DNA from: Candidatus Dependentiae bacterium
Lineage (GTDB): Bacteria > Babelota > Babeliae > Babelales > RVW-14
NCBI GenBank assembly: GCA_018266175.1
Contig: JAFEAY010000027.1
Coordinates: 1 to 44,344 of the forward strand
Reading direction: 5' to 3'
DNA: 44,344 nt
Below are positions 14,742 to 22,122 of this stretch, one piece after another. The position numbers were made by a program, and so were the translations under genes. The first letter of the stretch is position 1, and each line of letters starts with the position of its first letter. The notes below the pieces were generated by a model. That model had not been told where the DNA came from. It saw nothing but the letters and a program-made list of their open reading frames with translations, and did not search any database.

Positions 14742-15200
14742 GTGGGAAAAGTATTAGAACTCACAGTAGATAAAGCGTTGAACGCTTATAAAAAAGGTTC
14801 TGAAAATGACAGGACTTTGCTAGAAAACCTGTATGGTAAAGATGTTTTCAGCATGAAGATCACAGACCGCGTACAGTCTTTTGAAGATGCATGCACAGTT
14901 TTAGGGTTAGATCCGGATGCTTTTGAAGATACCGGTCTTGCAGACGATACAGTGGCGTATGAAAAGCTGAAAGTGATCGCGAAGGCACTTAACGAGGGAT
15001 GGACACCTGATTGGGATAACTCTAATGAATATAAGTACTATCCTTATTTCAAAATGTGTGGTGGCTTTTCGTTCTTCCGCGTCGGCTCCTACTACACCCT
15101 TACCTGCGTCGGTTCCCGCCTTTGCTTCCGTAGCAGGGAATTGGCAGAACACGCAGCGAAAATAGGCTTCGATCTCTACAAACAATTATACACTATATAA
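14742..15200 (+). CDS. DGR target protein 4 (VR4), adjacent to the TR
   Basis: 152 residues from a GTG at 14742, placed right after ATCAATAACC, the leader seen before other cassette genes. The N-terminal extension (LTVDKALNAYKKGSENDRTL) resembles target 3. The core (EGWTPDWDNSNEYKYYPYF) precedes VR4 at residues 108-126 (GFSFFRVGSYYTLTCVGSR) and the conserved tail (LCFRSRELAEHAAKIGFDLY). It is 51 bases upstream of the TR. VR4 has 11 changes from the TR, all at adenines. Confidence 0.9.
   Translation: MGKVLELTVDKALNAYKKGSENDRTLLENLYGKDVFSMKITDRVQSFEDACTVLGLDPDAFEDTGLADDTVAYEKLKVIAKALNEGWTPDWDNSNEYKYYPYFKMCGGFSFFRVGSYYTLTCVGSRLCFRSRELAEHAAKIGFDLYKQLYTI
15063..15119 (+). repeat. DGR variable repeat VR4
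   Basis: 57 bp, gap-free against the TR. AAC to TTC, AAC to CGC, GAC to GGC, TAC to TCC, AAC to TAC, AAT to CTT, AAC to TGC; the second TAC is unchanged. Eleven substitutions, all at template A. Confidence 0.93.
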
Positions 15201-15251
15201 TCATTACACGGTGGTGCATCAGATGTTCCGAAGTTGGCTTTCTGGCTCTGT

Positions 15252-15308
15252 GGCTTTTCGTTCAACAACGTCGACTACAACTACACCAATACCAACGTCG
15301 GTTCCCGC
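15252..15308 (+). repeat. DGR template repeat (TR)
   Basis: 57 bp framed by GGCTTTTCGTTC and GTCGGTTCCCGC, with a middle of AAC, TAC, GAC and AAT codons: 15 adenines, the hallmark of a DGR template. It matches all four VRs at every non-A position. After it, TR and VRs part: AAATGCTTTAG in the TR against CTTTGCTTCCG or CTTTGCTTCCT in the VRs, a difference comparable to the IMH*/IMH pair of other DGRs. Confidence 0.93.
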
Positions 15309-15381
15309 AAATGCTTTAGAAATACTGATGCAGACCATGCCAACAAGGCAAAAGATAACATTCAACAACAGGGCGTTAGTA

Positions 15382-15399
15382 TCCCGGCTTCTGCCGGGA
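15382..15399 (+). other. GC hairpin in the TR spacer
   Basis: TCCCGGC (15382-15388), loop TTCT, GCCGGGA (15393-15399): seven perfect pairs with a tetraloop, no T-run after it. It lies between TR and RT start and is probably a structural part of the template RNA. Confidence 0.7.
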
Positions 15400-15426
15400 G
15401 AAAGCGACCTCTCTGAAGCAAAGGAT

Positions 15427-16386
15427 ATGAAACGTAAGAACAATTTATTTCAACAGATTATCAGCCTGGATAACCTTCGGTTAGCAGATACCGAGGCCCA
15501 GAAAGGTAAGGCAAAACAGCGCGGAGTTATAAAGCACAATAAGAACAGAGAGCAAAACCTGGTCGATTTGCATGAGACCTTAAAGAACAAAACTTATCGC
15601 ACAAGCTCTTACGATGTATTCACAATACAGGAACCTAAAGAAAGAACCGTGTACAGATTGCCTTATTACCCGGACCGTATAGTACACCATGCGATCATCA
15701 GGATTTTAGAGCCCATATTTGTTTCTGTATATACCGCAGATACATATAGTTGCATCAAGGGTAGAGGGCTACACCTTGCAGTTAAGAAACTGCAAAAAGC
15801 CTTAAAGGATAAAGAGAACACAACCTATTGCCTGAAATTGGATATCAGGAAGTTCTATGAAAATGTTGATCACGATATTCTCAAAGCATTGCTGCGCAGG
15901 AAATTCAAAGATGCTGACTTATTAATCATACTCGATGAGATCGTTGATAGCGCCAAAGGATTACCAATTGGCAACTATATGAGTCAATACCTGGCAAATT
16001 TCTACCTCAGTTATTTTGACCATTGGCTTAAAGAGGATAAGAGAGTTAAATATTATTTCCGCTACTGCGATGATGTAGTGTTACTCGCAGCCGAGAAACC
16101 TTACCTGCACGCTTTACTTGCAGAAGTGCGGGCTTATCTCCGGGATCATTTGAAGCTTACAGTAAAAGACAATTATCAAATATTTCCGGTTGATAGCAGA
16201 GGCATAGACTTTTTAGGGTATCGGTTTTTTCACACCCATACATTATTAAGAAAGTCTATCAAACGCAATTTGGCCAAGGCTATTCTTTACAACGATAACA
16301 AACAATCTATTGCCTCCCTGATGGGTTGGGCGAAACACTGCAACTCTATTCATCTGCTGAAAACTTTGAATGAACAAGCTGCATAA
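15427..16386 (+). CDS. DGR reverse transcriptase
   Basis: 319 residues from the ATG at 15427, 118 bases after the TR. The RT palm motifs are all visible: KERTVYRLPYYPDRIVHHAI (fingers), KLDIRKFYENVDH with catalytic D139, the DGR-type motif 4 LPIGNYMSQYLANFYL (residues 179-194, SQ in place of the QG of group II introns), and YRYCDD-type FRYCDDVVLLA with D215/D216. A thumb region (GIDFLGYRFF) follows. There is no maturase or endonuclease domain. It copies the TR RNA into A-mutagenised cDNA, which replaces VRs by retrohoming. No recognisable Avd partner is encoded next to it. Confidence 0.95.
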   Translation: MKRKNNLFQQIISLDNLRLADTEAQKGKAKQRGVIKHNKNREQNLVDLHETLKNKTYRTSSYDVFTIQEPKERTVYRLPYYPDRIVHHAIIRILEPIFVSVYTADTYSCIKGRGLHLAVKKLQKALKDKENTTYCLKLDIRKFYENVDHDILKALLRRKFKDADLLIILDEIVDSAKGLPIGNYMSQYLANFYLSYFDHWLKEDKRVKYYFRYCDDVVLLAAEKPYLHALLAEVRAYLRDHLKLTVKDNYQIFPVDSRGIDFLGYRFFHTHTLLRKSIKRNLAKAILYNDNKQSIASLMGWAKHCNSIHLLKTLNEQAA

Positions 16387-16413
16387 ATCTTAAACCAATT
16401 AAATAAAAATACA

Positions 16414-16797
16414 ATGACACTAACATTGACCGTAACAGCGGAAACACCACAAGAGATGGCTTCCGTTCTGCAAACCCTGGGCGGTAATACTTTAGTTACC
16501 GTTCAGCAAACAACCAACACAGGAACAAAGCCAAAAGCTGAAAAGCCTGCCAAAGAACAGCCAGAAGCTAAAACTGCGACAGCTGACACTTCTAACGTAG
16601 CAGAGAAGGAACCAAAGGCAGATAAAAGCGCAGATGAAGTAACGATTGAACAAGTGCGCCAGGCTGCTACCAAACAGATACAGGCGGGTAAACGAGATGC
16701 CGTTGCCGCATTACTCGCCGAATGTGGAGCAACTATGCTGACCCAACTAAAGCCCGCGCAATTCGCCTATTTCCTTGACAAAGCAAACGCCCTGTAA
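16414..16797 (+). CDS. Phage protein of unknown function with Lys/Glu-rich linker
   Basis: 127 residues in three parts: a small beta-rich start (MTLTLTVTAETPQEMASVLQ), a low-complexity Lys/Glu/Ala/Pro linker (about 35-75), and a helical C-terminal domain (EQVRQAATKQIQAGKRDAVA, then LLAECGATMLTQL) reminiscent of small helical domains seen in phage proteins near recombination genes. Not recognised as a named family. It begins the replication/recombination block and stops one base before the next ATG. Confidence 0.7.
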   Translation: MTLTLTVTAETPQEMASVLQTLGGNTLVTVQQTTNTGTKPKAEKPAKEQPEAKTATADTSNVAEKEPKADKSADEVTIEQVRQAATKQIQAGKRDAVAALLAECGATMLTQLKPAQFAYFLDKANAL

Positions 16798-16798
16798 T

Positions 16799-17962
16799 AT
16801 GCCCGGCTCTCATGCAATATTATCTCCTTCTGGGGCTTCCCGCTGGCTGGCGTGTACACCGTCAGCCAGGCTGGAAGAACAGTTCCCGGACAAAAGCGGT
16901 GAAGCCGCTGCAGAAGGTACACACGCGCACAGTCTTGCTGAATTGCTATTAAGACATCAAACAGGCAGTGTTACCAAGGCAGCATTTAATAAGCTGCACG
17001 GTAAACTAAAGGAAAGCAGCTACTACGACGCTGCTATGCAAGATCATTGCGAGAATTATGCGGCCTATGTGCTGGAACAGTTCAACCTCGCTAAAAGCCA
17101 TACTTCAGATGCGCTGTTATTCCTGGAGCAGAAATTAGACCTGACAGAATATGTACCTGAAGGTTTTGGAACAGGTGATGCTATCATCATTGCAGATAAA
17201 GTCATGAACATCATCGACCTGAAATACGGTAAGGGTGTGCCCGTTACCGCGGTGGAGAACAGGCAGATGATGCTATACGCATTAGGCGCTTACCATCTGT
17301 ATAGCCTGCTCTACAACGTAGAGCATGTGAAGATGACCATCTTCCAGCCTCGTATTGATAATATCTCCGAATGGCAGATAGATGTTACAGAACTGCTGGA
17401 CTGGTCTGAACGGGAACTGAAGCCCAAAGCAAAGCTGGCTTATGATGGTGAAGGTGAATACGCACCGGGTAGCCATTGCAGGTTTTGCAAAGCCAGGGCG
17501 GTATGTAAGGCGAATGCAGATTTTAACCTGCAATTAGCTGAGTATGATTTTAAACAGCCTGCATTACTGGAAGATGGTGAAGTTGCGCATATCCTTGACC
17601 GTGCAGACACTTTTTCCCAATGGCTGAAAGATGTACAGGAACATGCGTTGAATGAGGCCGTCAACAATGGTAAGAAATGGCCGGGCTATAAACTCGTAGA
17701 AGGCAGAAGCAACCGCAAATACACAGATCCTAAGTTGGTATTATCAACCCTAACCGGTTCCGGTTATCCGGCTGAGAATATCAGCAAGACCGAGCCGCTC
17801 GGAATTACTGAGATGGAGCGAGTATTGGGTAAAACTATATTCTCCGATCTGCTGAACAACCTGGTAGCTAAACCGCCCGGTAAACCTACGCTTGCACCGC
17901 TGTCTGATAAACGGCCTGAGTATAACAGCGCAGAAAGTGCAGCAAATGATTTCTCTGAATAA
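16799..17962 (+). CDS. DUF2800 protein, RecB/Cas4-like nuclease
   Basis: 387 residues from the ATG at 16799, one base after the previous stop; a TTG at 16775 is an unlikely start. The opening (MPGSHAILSPSGASRWLACT) is the signature of DUF2800, phage proteins related to the PD-(D/E)XK nucleases. Candidate catalytic positions are in TGDAIIIAD and NIIDLKYGKG (D and K). A Cys cluster (HCRFCKARAVC, near residues 224-234) fits the Fe-S cluster of Cas4/AddB-like nucleases. It probably acts in phage DNA recombination with the DUF2815 protein encoded next. Confidence 0.88.
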   Translation: MPGSHAILSPSGASRWLACTPSARLEEQFPDKSGEAAAEGTHAHSLAELLLRHQTGSVTKAAFNKLHGKLKESSYYDAAMQDHCENYAAYVLEQFNLAKSHTSDALLFLEQKLDLTEYVPEGFGTGDAIIIADKVMNIIDLKYGKGVPVTAVENRQMMLYALGAYHLYSLLYNVEHVKMTIFQPRIDNISEWQIDVTELLDWSERELKPKAKLAYDGEGEYAPGSHCRFCKARAVCKANADFNLQLAEYDFKQPALLEDGEVAHILDRADTFSQWLKDVQEHALNEAVNNGKKWPGYKLVEGRSNRKYTDPKLVLSTLTGSGYPAENISKTEPLGITEMERVLGKTIFSDLLNNLVAKPPGKPTLAPLSDKRPEYNSAESAANDFSE

Positions 17963-17989
17963 CAATTGTAAACTTTTAAACAAAATAGA

Positions 17990-18547
17990 ATGAGTACGCA
18001 AACAACTCCCGCACCTACTAAGGTGATCACAGGTAAAGTAAGATTCAGTTACCTGCATGTCTTTGAACCTAAAGCTATTGATGGCAGTTCAGACGCTAAA
18101 TATTCCGTTTCTCTTATCATACCGAAGTCTGATACAGAGACGATCGAAAAAGTAAAAGCTGCTATCAAGTCAGCAACAGAAGCAGGTAAGGCCACATTTG
18201 GCAATAAGATTCCTGCAAATCTAAAAACTCCGTTGCGTGATGGCGATGAAGAGCGCCCGGATGATCCTGCTTATAAAGACGCCTATTTCATCAACGCCAA
18301 CAGCAAGAACAAACCGGGGCTGGTTGATAAAGACCGTCAGCCGATCATCGATAAAGATGAAATGTACAGCGGCTGTTATGGCCGTGCGAGTGTAAACTTT
18401 TACGCGTATAACACTAATGGTAATAAAGGCATTGCTGCAGGCCTGAACCACCTGCAGAAGCTTGCAGACGGCGAACCTCTGGGCAATATCACGCGTGCAG
18501 AAGATGACTTTGCCGATGATTTCCAGGACGATGATCTTTTAGGGTAA
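17990..18547 (+). CDS. DUF2815 single-stranded DNA-binding protein
   Basis: 185 residues. It matches the DUF2815 pattern: an opening VITGKVRFSYLHVFEPKAID, then KYSVSLIIPKSD, a central insertion with DGDEERPDDPAYKDAYFINA, and YSGCYGRASVNFYAYN. It ends in an acidic tail (EDDFADDFQDDDLLG), as in OB-fold ssDNA-binding proteins such as T7 gp2.5, where the tail contacts polymerase and helicase. It follows DUF2800 by 27 bases, the usual gene pair in siphophage replication modules. Confidence 0.9.
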   Translation: MSTQTTPAPTKVITGKVRFSYLHVFEPKAIDGSSDAKYSVSLIIPKSDTETIEKVKAAIKSATEAGKATFGNKIPANLKTPLRDGDEERPDDPAYKDAYFINANSKNKPGLVDKDRQPIIDKDEMYSGCYGRASVNFYAYNTNGNKGIAAGLNHLQKLADGEPLGNITRAEDDFADDFQDDDLLG

Positions 18548-18577
18548 GAGGGCATAAATGGTTAAAACAAAGAAGTA

Positions 18578-18593
18578 GCGGCTTTCGCGCCGC
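18578..18593. other. Short GC hairpin before the tRNA-like element
   Basis: GCGGC (18578-18582), loop TTTCGC, GCCGC (18589-18593). It lies between the DUF2815 gene and the tRNA-like sequence; no T-run follows. It may be a processing or stability element. Confidence 0.45.
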
Positions 18594-18599
18594 ACTTAT

Positions 18600-18666
18600 G
18601 GACGGATGGCTGAGTGGCTAGGCACCGGGTTCCCGGATTACGCAGGTTCGACCCCTGCTCCGTTCG
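18600..18666 (+). tRNA. tRNA-like element lacking a normal anticodon arm
   Basis: Acceptor GGACGGA pairs with TCCGTTC (seven pairs, one G-T). D-arm GCT/GGC with a loop containing GAGTGG. T-arm GCAGG, loop TTCGACC, CCTGC is canonical. Between D-arm and T-arm there are only 18 bases (ACCGGGTTCCCGGATTAC) against the usual 22-23, and no five-pair/seven-base anticodon arm can be folded; only a short CCGG/CCGG stem forms. CCA is not encoded. Either a decayed tRNA or a tRNA mimic; not a credible translating tRNA as it stands. Confidence 0.5.
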
Positions 18667-18681
18667 CAAATAATATATTTT

Positions 18682-19155
18682 ATGGCAACAAGTACAAGAA
18701 AAAAAAACACGGTGCCTGAAAAACCAAAGCCCCGTGAATATCATAATGCGTCTTTTGATCTGACGCACTTCATCAACAAAGTGGCAAGTGGTAAAGCCCT
18801 GACTGATATCACCGATGAAGACTTTGACGAGACATACGAAGAGGCTATTAAACGCCTGATTAATGAGATGGATGATTTCTATAAAGCCGCTTGGGACGCG
18901 AAGGATGATGCAGAATTGAAAAATGGCGAACTGGAAAAAGACCTGGAAAGCTTAAGTGCAGATGTGGAGAGGCTCGACGCTTATACAGCAGGCATCAGCG
19001 ACATATCTACCATGGTAGGCGAACTGAAATTTGAAACCGATAACCTGCTGGATGCGCACACAATGGAGCTAGTAACTGAGCTGATGCAGAAAGTACCACC
19101 GGTAAAGCTGATAGAAATATTGCAAAACACATTAAAAGGAATTGATCTTTTATGA
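18682..19155 (+). CDS. Acidic coiled-coil protein of unknown function
   Basis: 157 residues. A basic N-terminus (MATSTRKKNTVPEKPKPREY) is followed by a largely helical, acidic middle with heptad-like spacing (AELKNGELEKDLESLSADVE). No known motif. It lies in the replication block and overlaps the next start by four bases (ATGA). It may be a structural or regulatory partner of the polymerase module; nothing specific is seen. Confidence 0.7.
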   Translation: MATSTRKKNTVPEKPKPREYHNASFDLTHFINKVASGKALTDITDEDFDETYEEAIKRLINEMDDFYKAAWDAKDDAELKNGELEKDLESLSADVERLDAYTAGISDISTMVGELKFETDNLLDAHTMELVTELMQKVPPVKLIEILQNTLKGIDLL

Positions 19156-19337
19156 GCCAGCAAATCACGGATAACACGCCAATGCCTTTTGGCAGACATA
19201 TCGGTAAGCCGATGATAGAAGTACCGGCTAAATACCTGCTTTGGCTTTTGAATGAAGGCTGTACCCATCAGGGCGTAAGAGAATACATTGTTTATAACCT
19301 GGATATCCTTAAAAAGGAAGCAGGAGAAAATAGATAA
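19152..19337 (+). CDS. DUF3820-like small protein
   Basis: 61 residues with the compact pattern of DUF3820: MPFGRHIGKPMIEVPAKYLL, then WLLNEG and a helical end. Proteins of this family are common next to exonuclease or polymerase genes, but their biochemical role is not established. It sits between the coiled-coil protein and the DNA polymerase, ending directly at the polymerase ATG with no gap, so the genes are very probably co-translated. Confidence 0.8.
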   Translation: MSQQITDNTPMPFGRHIGKPMIEVPAKYLLWLLNEGCTHQGVREYIVYNLDILKKEAGENR

Positions 19338-21290
19338 ATGCGTAACCTGTCCATAGATATTGAAACTTATAGCAGCACAGACCTGAGCAATTGCGGGGTG
19401 TACAAGTATGTCGAAGCGCCTGATTTTGAAATACTGTTATTCGCCTATGCGTTCGACAATGAGCCTGTACAGCTGGTAGACCTTGCAAGCGGTGAGCAAT
19501 TGCCGGCTGATGTGTTAGCAGCTTTGACAGACCCGAACGTGAAGAAAACAGCGCATAACGCCAACTTCGAACGTACCTGTATCGCTGCTTTCTTCGGCAT
19601 TACGCTTTTAGCAGAGCAGTGGGAATGCACTATGGTTAAATCGGCTATGCTTGGTTTGCCTATGTCTTTGGAGCATGTTGCCAAGGCGCTAAGGCTGGAG
19701 CAGGAGAAAGGTAACGGTAAAGCTTTGATACGATTCTTCTCACTGCCTTGCAAGCCTACCAAGGCCAACGGCATGAGATACCGTAACCTGCCACATCATG
19801 AGCCTGCTAAGTGGCAGGATTTCAGGAACTACTGTGTGCAGGACGTTGTCGTGGAGCGCAGCATACGTAATAAGATATCGTTTTTCACTATACCGCCACA
19901 GGAAAAAAAGCTTTGGGAGCTTGACCAGCGCATTAATGACGAAGGTGTTTTGCTGGATCCTGTATTTATAGGCAAAGCTATTGAGATAGACACCGTACAG
20001 CGTACAAAGCTGACGGAAGAAGCTATCAGGCTTACCGGGCTGGATAACCCGAATAGCGCTGCGCAGTTAAAGCAATGGATAGGTGATGAGACAGGTGGCA
20101 ACGTGGCCAGCCTTACCAAAGAAGTGGTGCCTTTATTATTAGAACAAGTCGGATCTGACGATGTAAAGAGGGTTCTGCAGATCAGGCAGGAACTTGCAAA
20201 GACCTCTGTTAAGAAGTATGAAGCGATGCTGGATTACATATGCCTGGATAACCGGGTTAGGGGGTTGATACAGTTCTATGGCGCAGGCCGTACAGGCCGC
20301 TTTGCAGGACGTGGCATACAAGTGCACAACCTGCCAAGGATGGAGGACGATTTTATTAAAAGCCTGGACGTTGCAAGATCATTGGTGCTGATGGGTGATG
20401 CAGAGATAGTAGAGATGATCTTCGGCAATGTGCCGGATACGCTATCACAGCTCATACGCACGGCGTTTATAGCTCCGGAGGGTAGCAGGTTCATCGTGTC
20501 TGACTTCAGCGCCATTGAAGCCCGTGTCATTGCATGGCTTGCGGGTGAAGTGTGGCGGTTAGGGGTATTCCGCACACACGGTAAGATCTATGAAGCGTCT
20601 GCCGCCCAGATGTTCAAAGTACCGATAGAAAGTATTAAGAAAGGTTCACCGCTAAGGCAGAAAGGTAAAGTGGCAGAGCTGGCATTAGGTTACCAGGGTG
20701 GCCCCAATGCACTTATTAAGATGGGAGCCTTAAAGATGGGGTTGGTAGAAGAGGAATTACCAAAGCTGGTAAAGATGTGGCGCAACGCCAATAGGAATAT
20801 TGTGTCTTACTGGGATGCTGTGGGCAATGCGGCTATCGAAGCTGTAGACAGTGGCGAACCTCAATTGATAAAGCACGGTATCAGGTTCTTTGTCGAAAAG
20901 GATATCCTGTTTATAGAGCTACCAAGTAAACGCAGGTTGGCTTATATGTCACCTCGCTTAGTGCCCGGTAAATATGGCCCTGTGCTTGTATTCATGGGTA
21001 TGAACCAGACGACAAAGCAATGGGGCTTACAGGAAACTTACGGCGGTAAGCTGGTAGAGAACATCGTGCAGGCTGTTGCCCGCGATTGTCTTGCCGAAGC
21101 AATGCTGCGGCTGGATGCCGCAGGCTATAAACTGGTGATGCATGTGCATGATGAGGTAGTGCTGGAAATGCCTTATGGTAAAGGTAGCACGGAAGAAGTA
21201 AATCATATCATGAGCCAGCCAATGCCCTGGGCAAAGGATCTACCGTTAACAGCTGATAGTTATGAAACCGTGTATTATAAAAAAGATTAA
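19338..21290 (+). CDS. Family A DNA polymerase with 3'-5' exonuclease domain
   Basis: 650 residues, the length of phage PolA-type replicases. The exonuclease domain is N-terminal (LSIDIETYS with D7 and E9; later TAHNANFERTC, and DFRNYCVQDVVVERSI as ExoIII-like). The polymerase domain shows motif A (VSDFSAIEARVIAWLAGE), the fingers region with KGSPLRQKGKVAELALGYQG, and motif C (VMHVHDEVVLEMP). There is no 5' nuclease domain. It would replicate the phage genome with the VirE-type primase/helicase and the DUF2815 ssDNA-binding protein encoded around it. Confidence 0.96.
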   Translation: MRNLSIDIETYSSTDLSNCGVYKYVEAPDFEILLFAYAFDNEPVQLVDLASGEQLPADVLAALTDPNVKKTAHNANFERTCIAAFFGITLLAEQWECTMVKSAMLGLPMSLEHVAKALRLEQEKGNGKALIRFFSLPCKPTKANGMRYRNLPHHEPAKWQDFRNYCVQDVVVERSIRNKISFFTIPPQEKKLWELDQRINDEGVLLDPVFIGKAIEIDTVQRTKLTEEAIRLTGLDNPNSAAQLKQWIGDETGGNVASLTKEVVPLLLEQVGSDDVKRVLQIRQELAKTSVKKYEAMLDYICLDNRVRGLIQFYGAGRTGRFAGRGIQVHNLPRMEDDFIKSLDVARSLVLMGDAEIVEMIFGNVPDTLSQLIRTAFIAPEGSRFIVSDFSAIEARVIAWLAGEVWRLGVFRTHGKIYEASAAQMFKVPIESIKKGSPLRQKGKVAELALGYQGGPNALIKMGALKMGLVEEELPKLVKMWRNANRNIVSYWDAVGNAAIEAVDSGEPQLIKHGIRFFVEKDILFIELPSKRRLAYMSPRLVPGKYGPVLVFMGMNQTTKQWGLQETYGGKLVENIVQAVARDCLAEAMLRLDAAGYKLVMHVHDEVVLEMPYGKGSTEEVNHIMSQPMPWAKDLPLTADSYETVYYKKD

Positions 21291-21292
21291 AG

Positions 21293-21424
21293 ATGATGAC
21301 AATAGACGAGAAAGAGCGATTGATTAATGACCTCATTGCAGAGACCGATAATACGACTATCAAAGACTATTTAGAAACGTTGGTCGAAATAGAGCAGGTA
21401 TTAGGGAGTATAAGTAATAACTAA
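21293..21424 (+). CDS. Small hypothetical protein
   Basis: 43 residues (MMTIDEKERLINDLIAETDN and on), acidic and helical. It begins two bases after the polymerase stop and ends three bases before the next gene, filling the gap exactly. That makes it a likely real gene although it is short. No function visible. Confidence 0.55.
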   Translation: MMTIDEKERLINDLIAETDNTTIKDYLETLVEIEQVLGSISNN

Positions 21425-21427
21425 TAT

Positions 21428-22096
21428 ATGGAGTTAGTAATTAATTTTTCAGGGGGGAAAGATAGTTGCGCAATGCTTGCGTATTTATGCGATAAATACC
21501 CTCAAATTAAAAAACATGTGATTTTCGCTGATACTGGATGGGAGCATAAAGGTGCTGAAGATTGGTGCAGAGCAATTGTAGAGAGCTTTGGTCTTGAATT
21601 AGTGGTTGTTCGCAATCCCAATAAAACATTTTTAAGTATGGTGCAAAACCGTGGAAAATTTCCTGGTATGAAGCATAGGCAGTGTACTAGTGATTTGAAG
21701 CGAGGCCCCATACAGACATGGATACGGAACAACTGCGGGCCTTTAGTGATTAATTGCATGGGATTGCGTGCATCTGAAAGTCCTGCACGGGCTAAAAAAA
21801 GAAAATTATATAGGAGTAATATGACCAATAGTAAAAGAACGGTTTGGGATTATTTACCGATACATACTTGGTCTGATCAAGATATATTCGGATATCTAGA
21901 AACAAAAAATATTCCCTTACATCCAGTATACTCCTATTTAAAAAGATTTAGTTGTAGAGTCTGTATTTATATGAGTACGAATGACCTATTAGCTGTAAAA
22001 CAAAATGATCCTGAAGCCATTAGTATAATATCTGACTTAGAACAACAGATCAATTTTTCATTAAAACAAGAGGGGTTTTTAGCTGAGATTTTATAA
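21428..22096 (+). CDS. PAPS-reductase-like PP-loop protein
   Basis: 222 residues. The PP-loop SGGKDS (residues 9-14) and the following DTGWEHKGAEDW and KHRQCTSDLKRGPI segments define the phosphoadenosine-phosphosulfate-reductase/adenine-hydrolase superfamily. A late Cys (CRVCIYMS) is present, but the enzyme's usual ECG-containing end is not. In phages such genes are often found among replication genes. A role in nucleotide or DNA modification (as for DndC relatives) or sulfur metabolism is possible; the sequence does not decide. The local base composition is slightly more A/T-rich than in its neighbours, which may mark a later acquisition. Confidence 0.85.
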   Translation: MELVINFSGGKDSCAMLAYLCDKYPQIKKHVIFADTGWEHKGAEDWCRAIVESFGLELVVVRNPNKTFLSMVQNRGKFPGMKHRQCTSDLKRGPIQTWIRNNCGPLVINCMGLRASESPARAKKRKLYRSNMTNSKRTVWDYLPIHTWSDQDIFGYLETKNIPLHPVYSYLKRFSCRVCIYMSTNDLLAVKQNDPEAISIISDLEQQINFSLKQEGFLAEIL

Positions 22097-22122
22097 CATA
22101 TCCCTAATAAGAGAAGAGACTT

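Larger units (their letters stand above)
15201..15426 (+). ncRNA. DGR template-repeat RNA region
   Basis: Non-coding gap between target 4 and the reverse transcriptase, holding the TR and a strong GC hairpin (15382-15399). In known DGRs the TR is read as an RNA whose 3' spacer and structure prime cDNA synthesis. Ends are not known; the limits given are the gap. The RT frame happens to be open through this region back to a GTG at 15211, but no target-like or RT-like start is visible before 15427. Confidence 0.7.

Noticed and set aside
15309-15331. Counting AAA to CTT after the TR as adenine mutagenesis
   Set aside because: CTT is the same in all four VRs and the next differences include T to C, so this part lies outside the variable region and probably belongs to the IMH-type boundary.
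15211-15426. Reading the reverse transcriptase from the GTG at 15211 through the TR
   Set aside because: The added 72 residues are a translation of the template region (Thr/Ser-rich) and do not resemble an RT N-terminus; the frame is open by chance.
18600-18666. A functional tRNA
   Set aside because: No five-pair stem with a seven-base loop can be formed where the anticodon arm should be, so it is reported only as tRNA-like.
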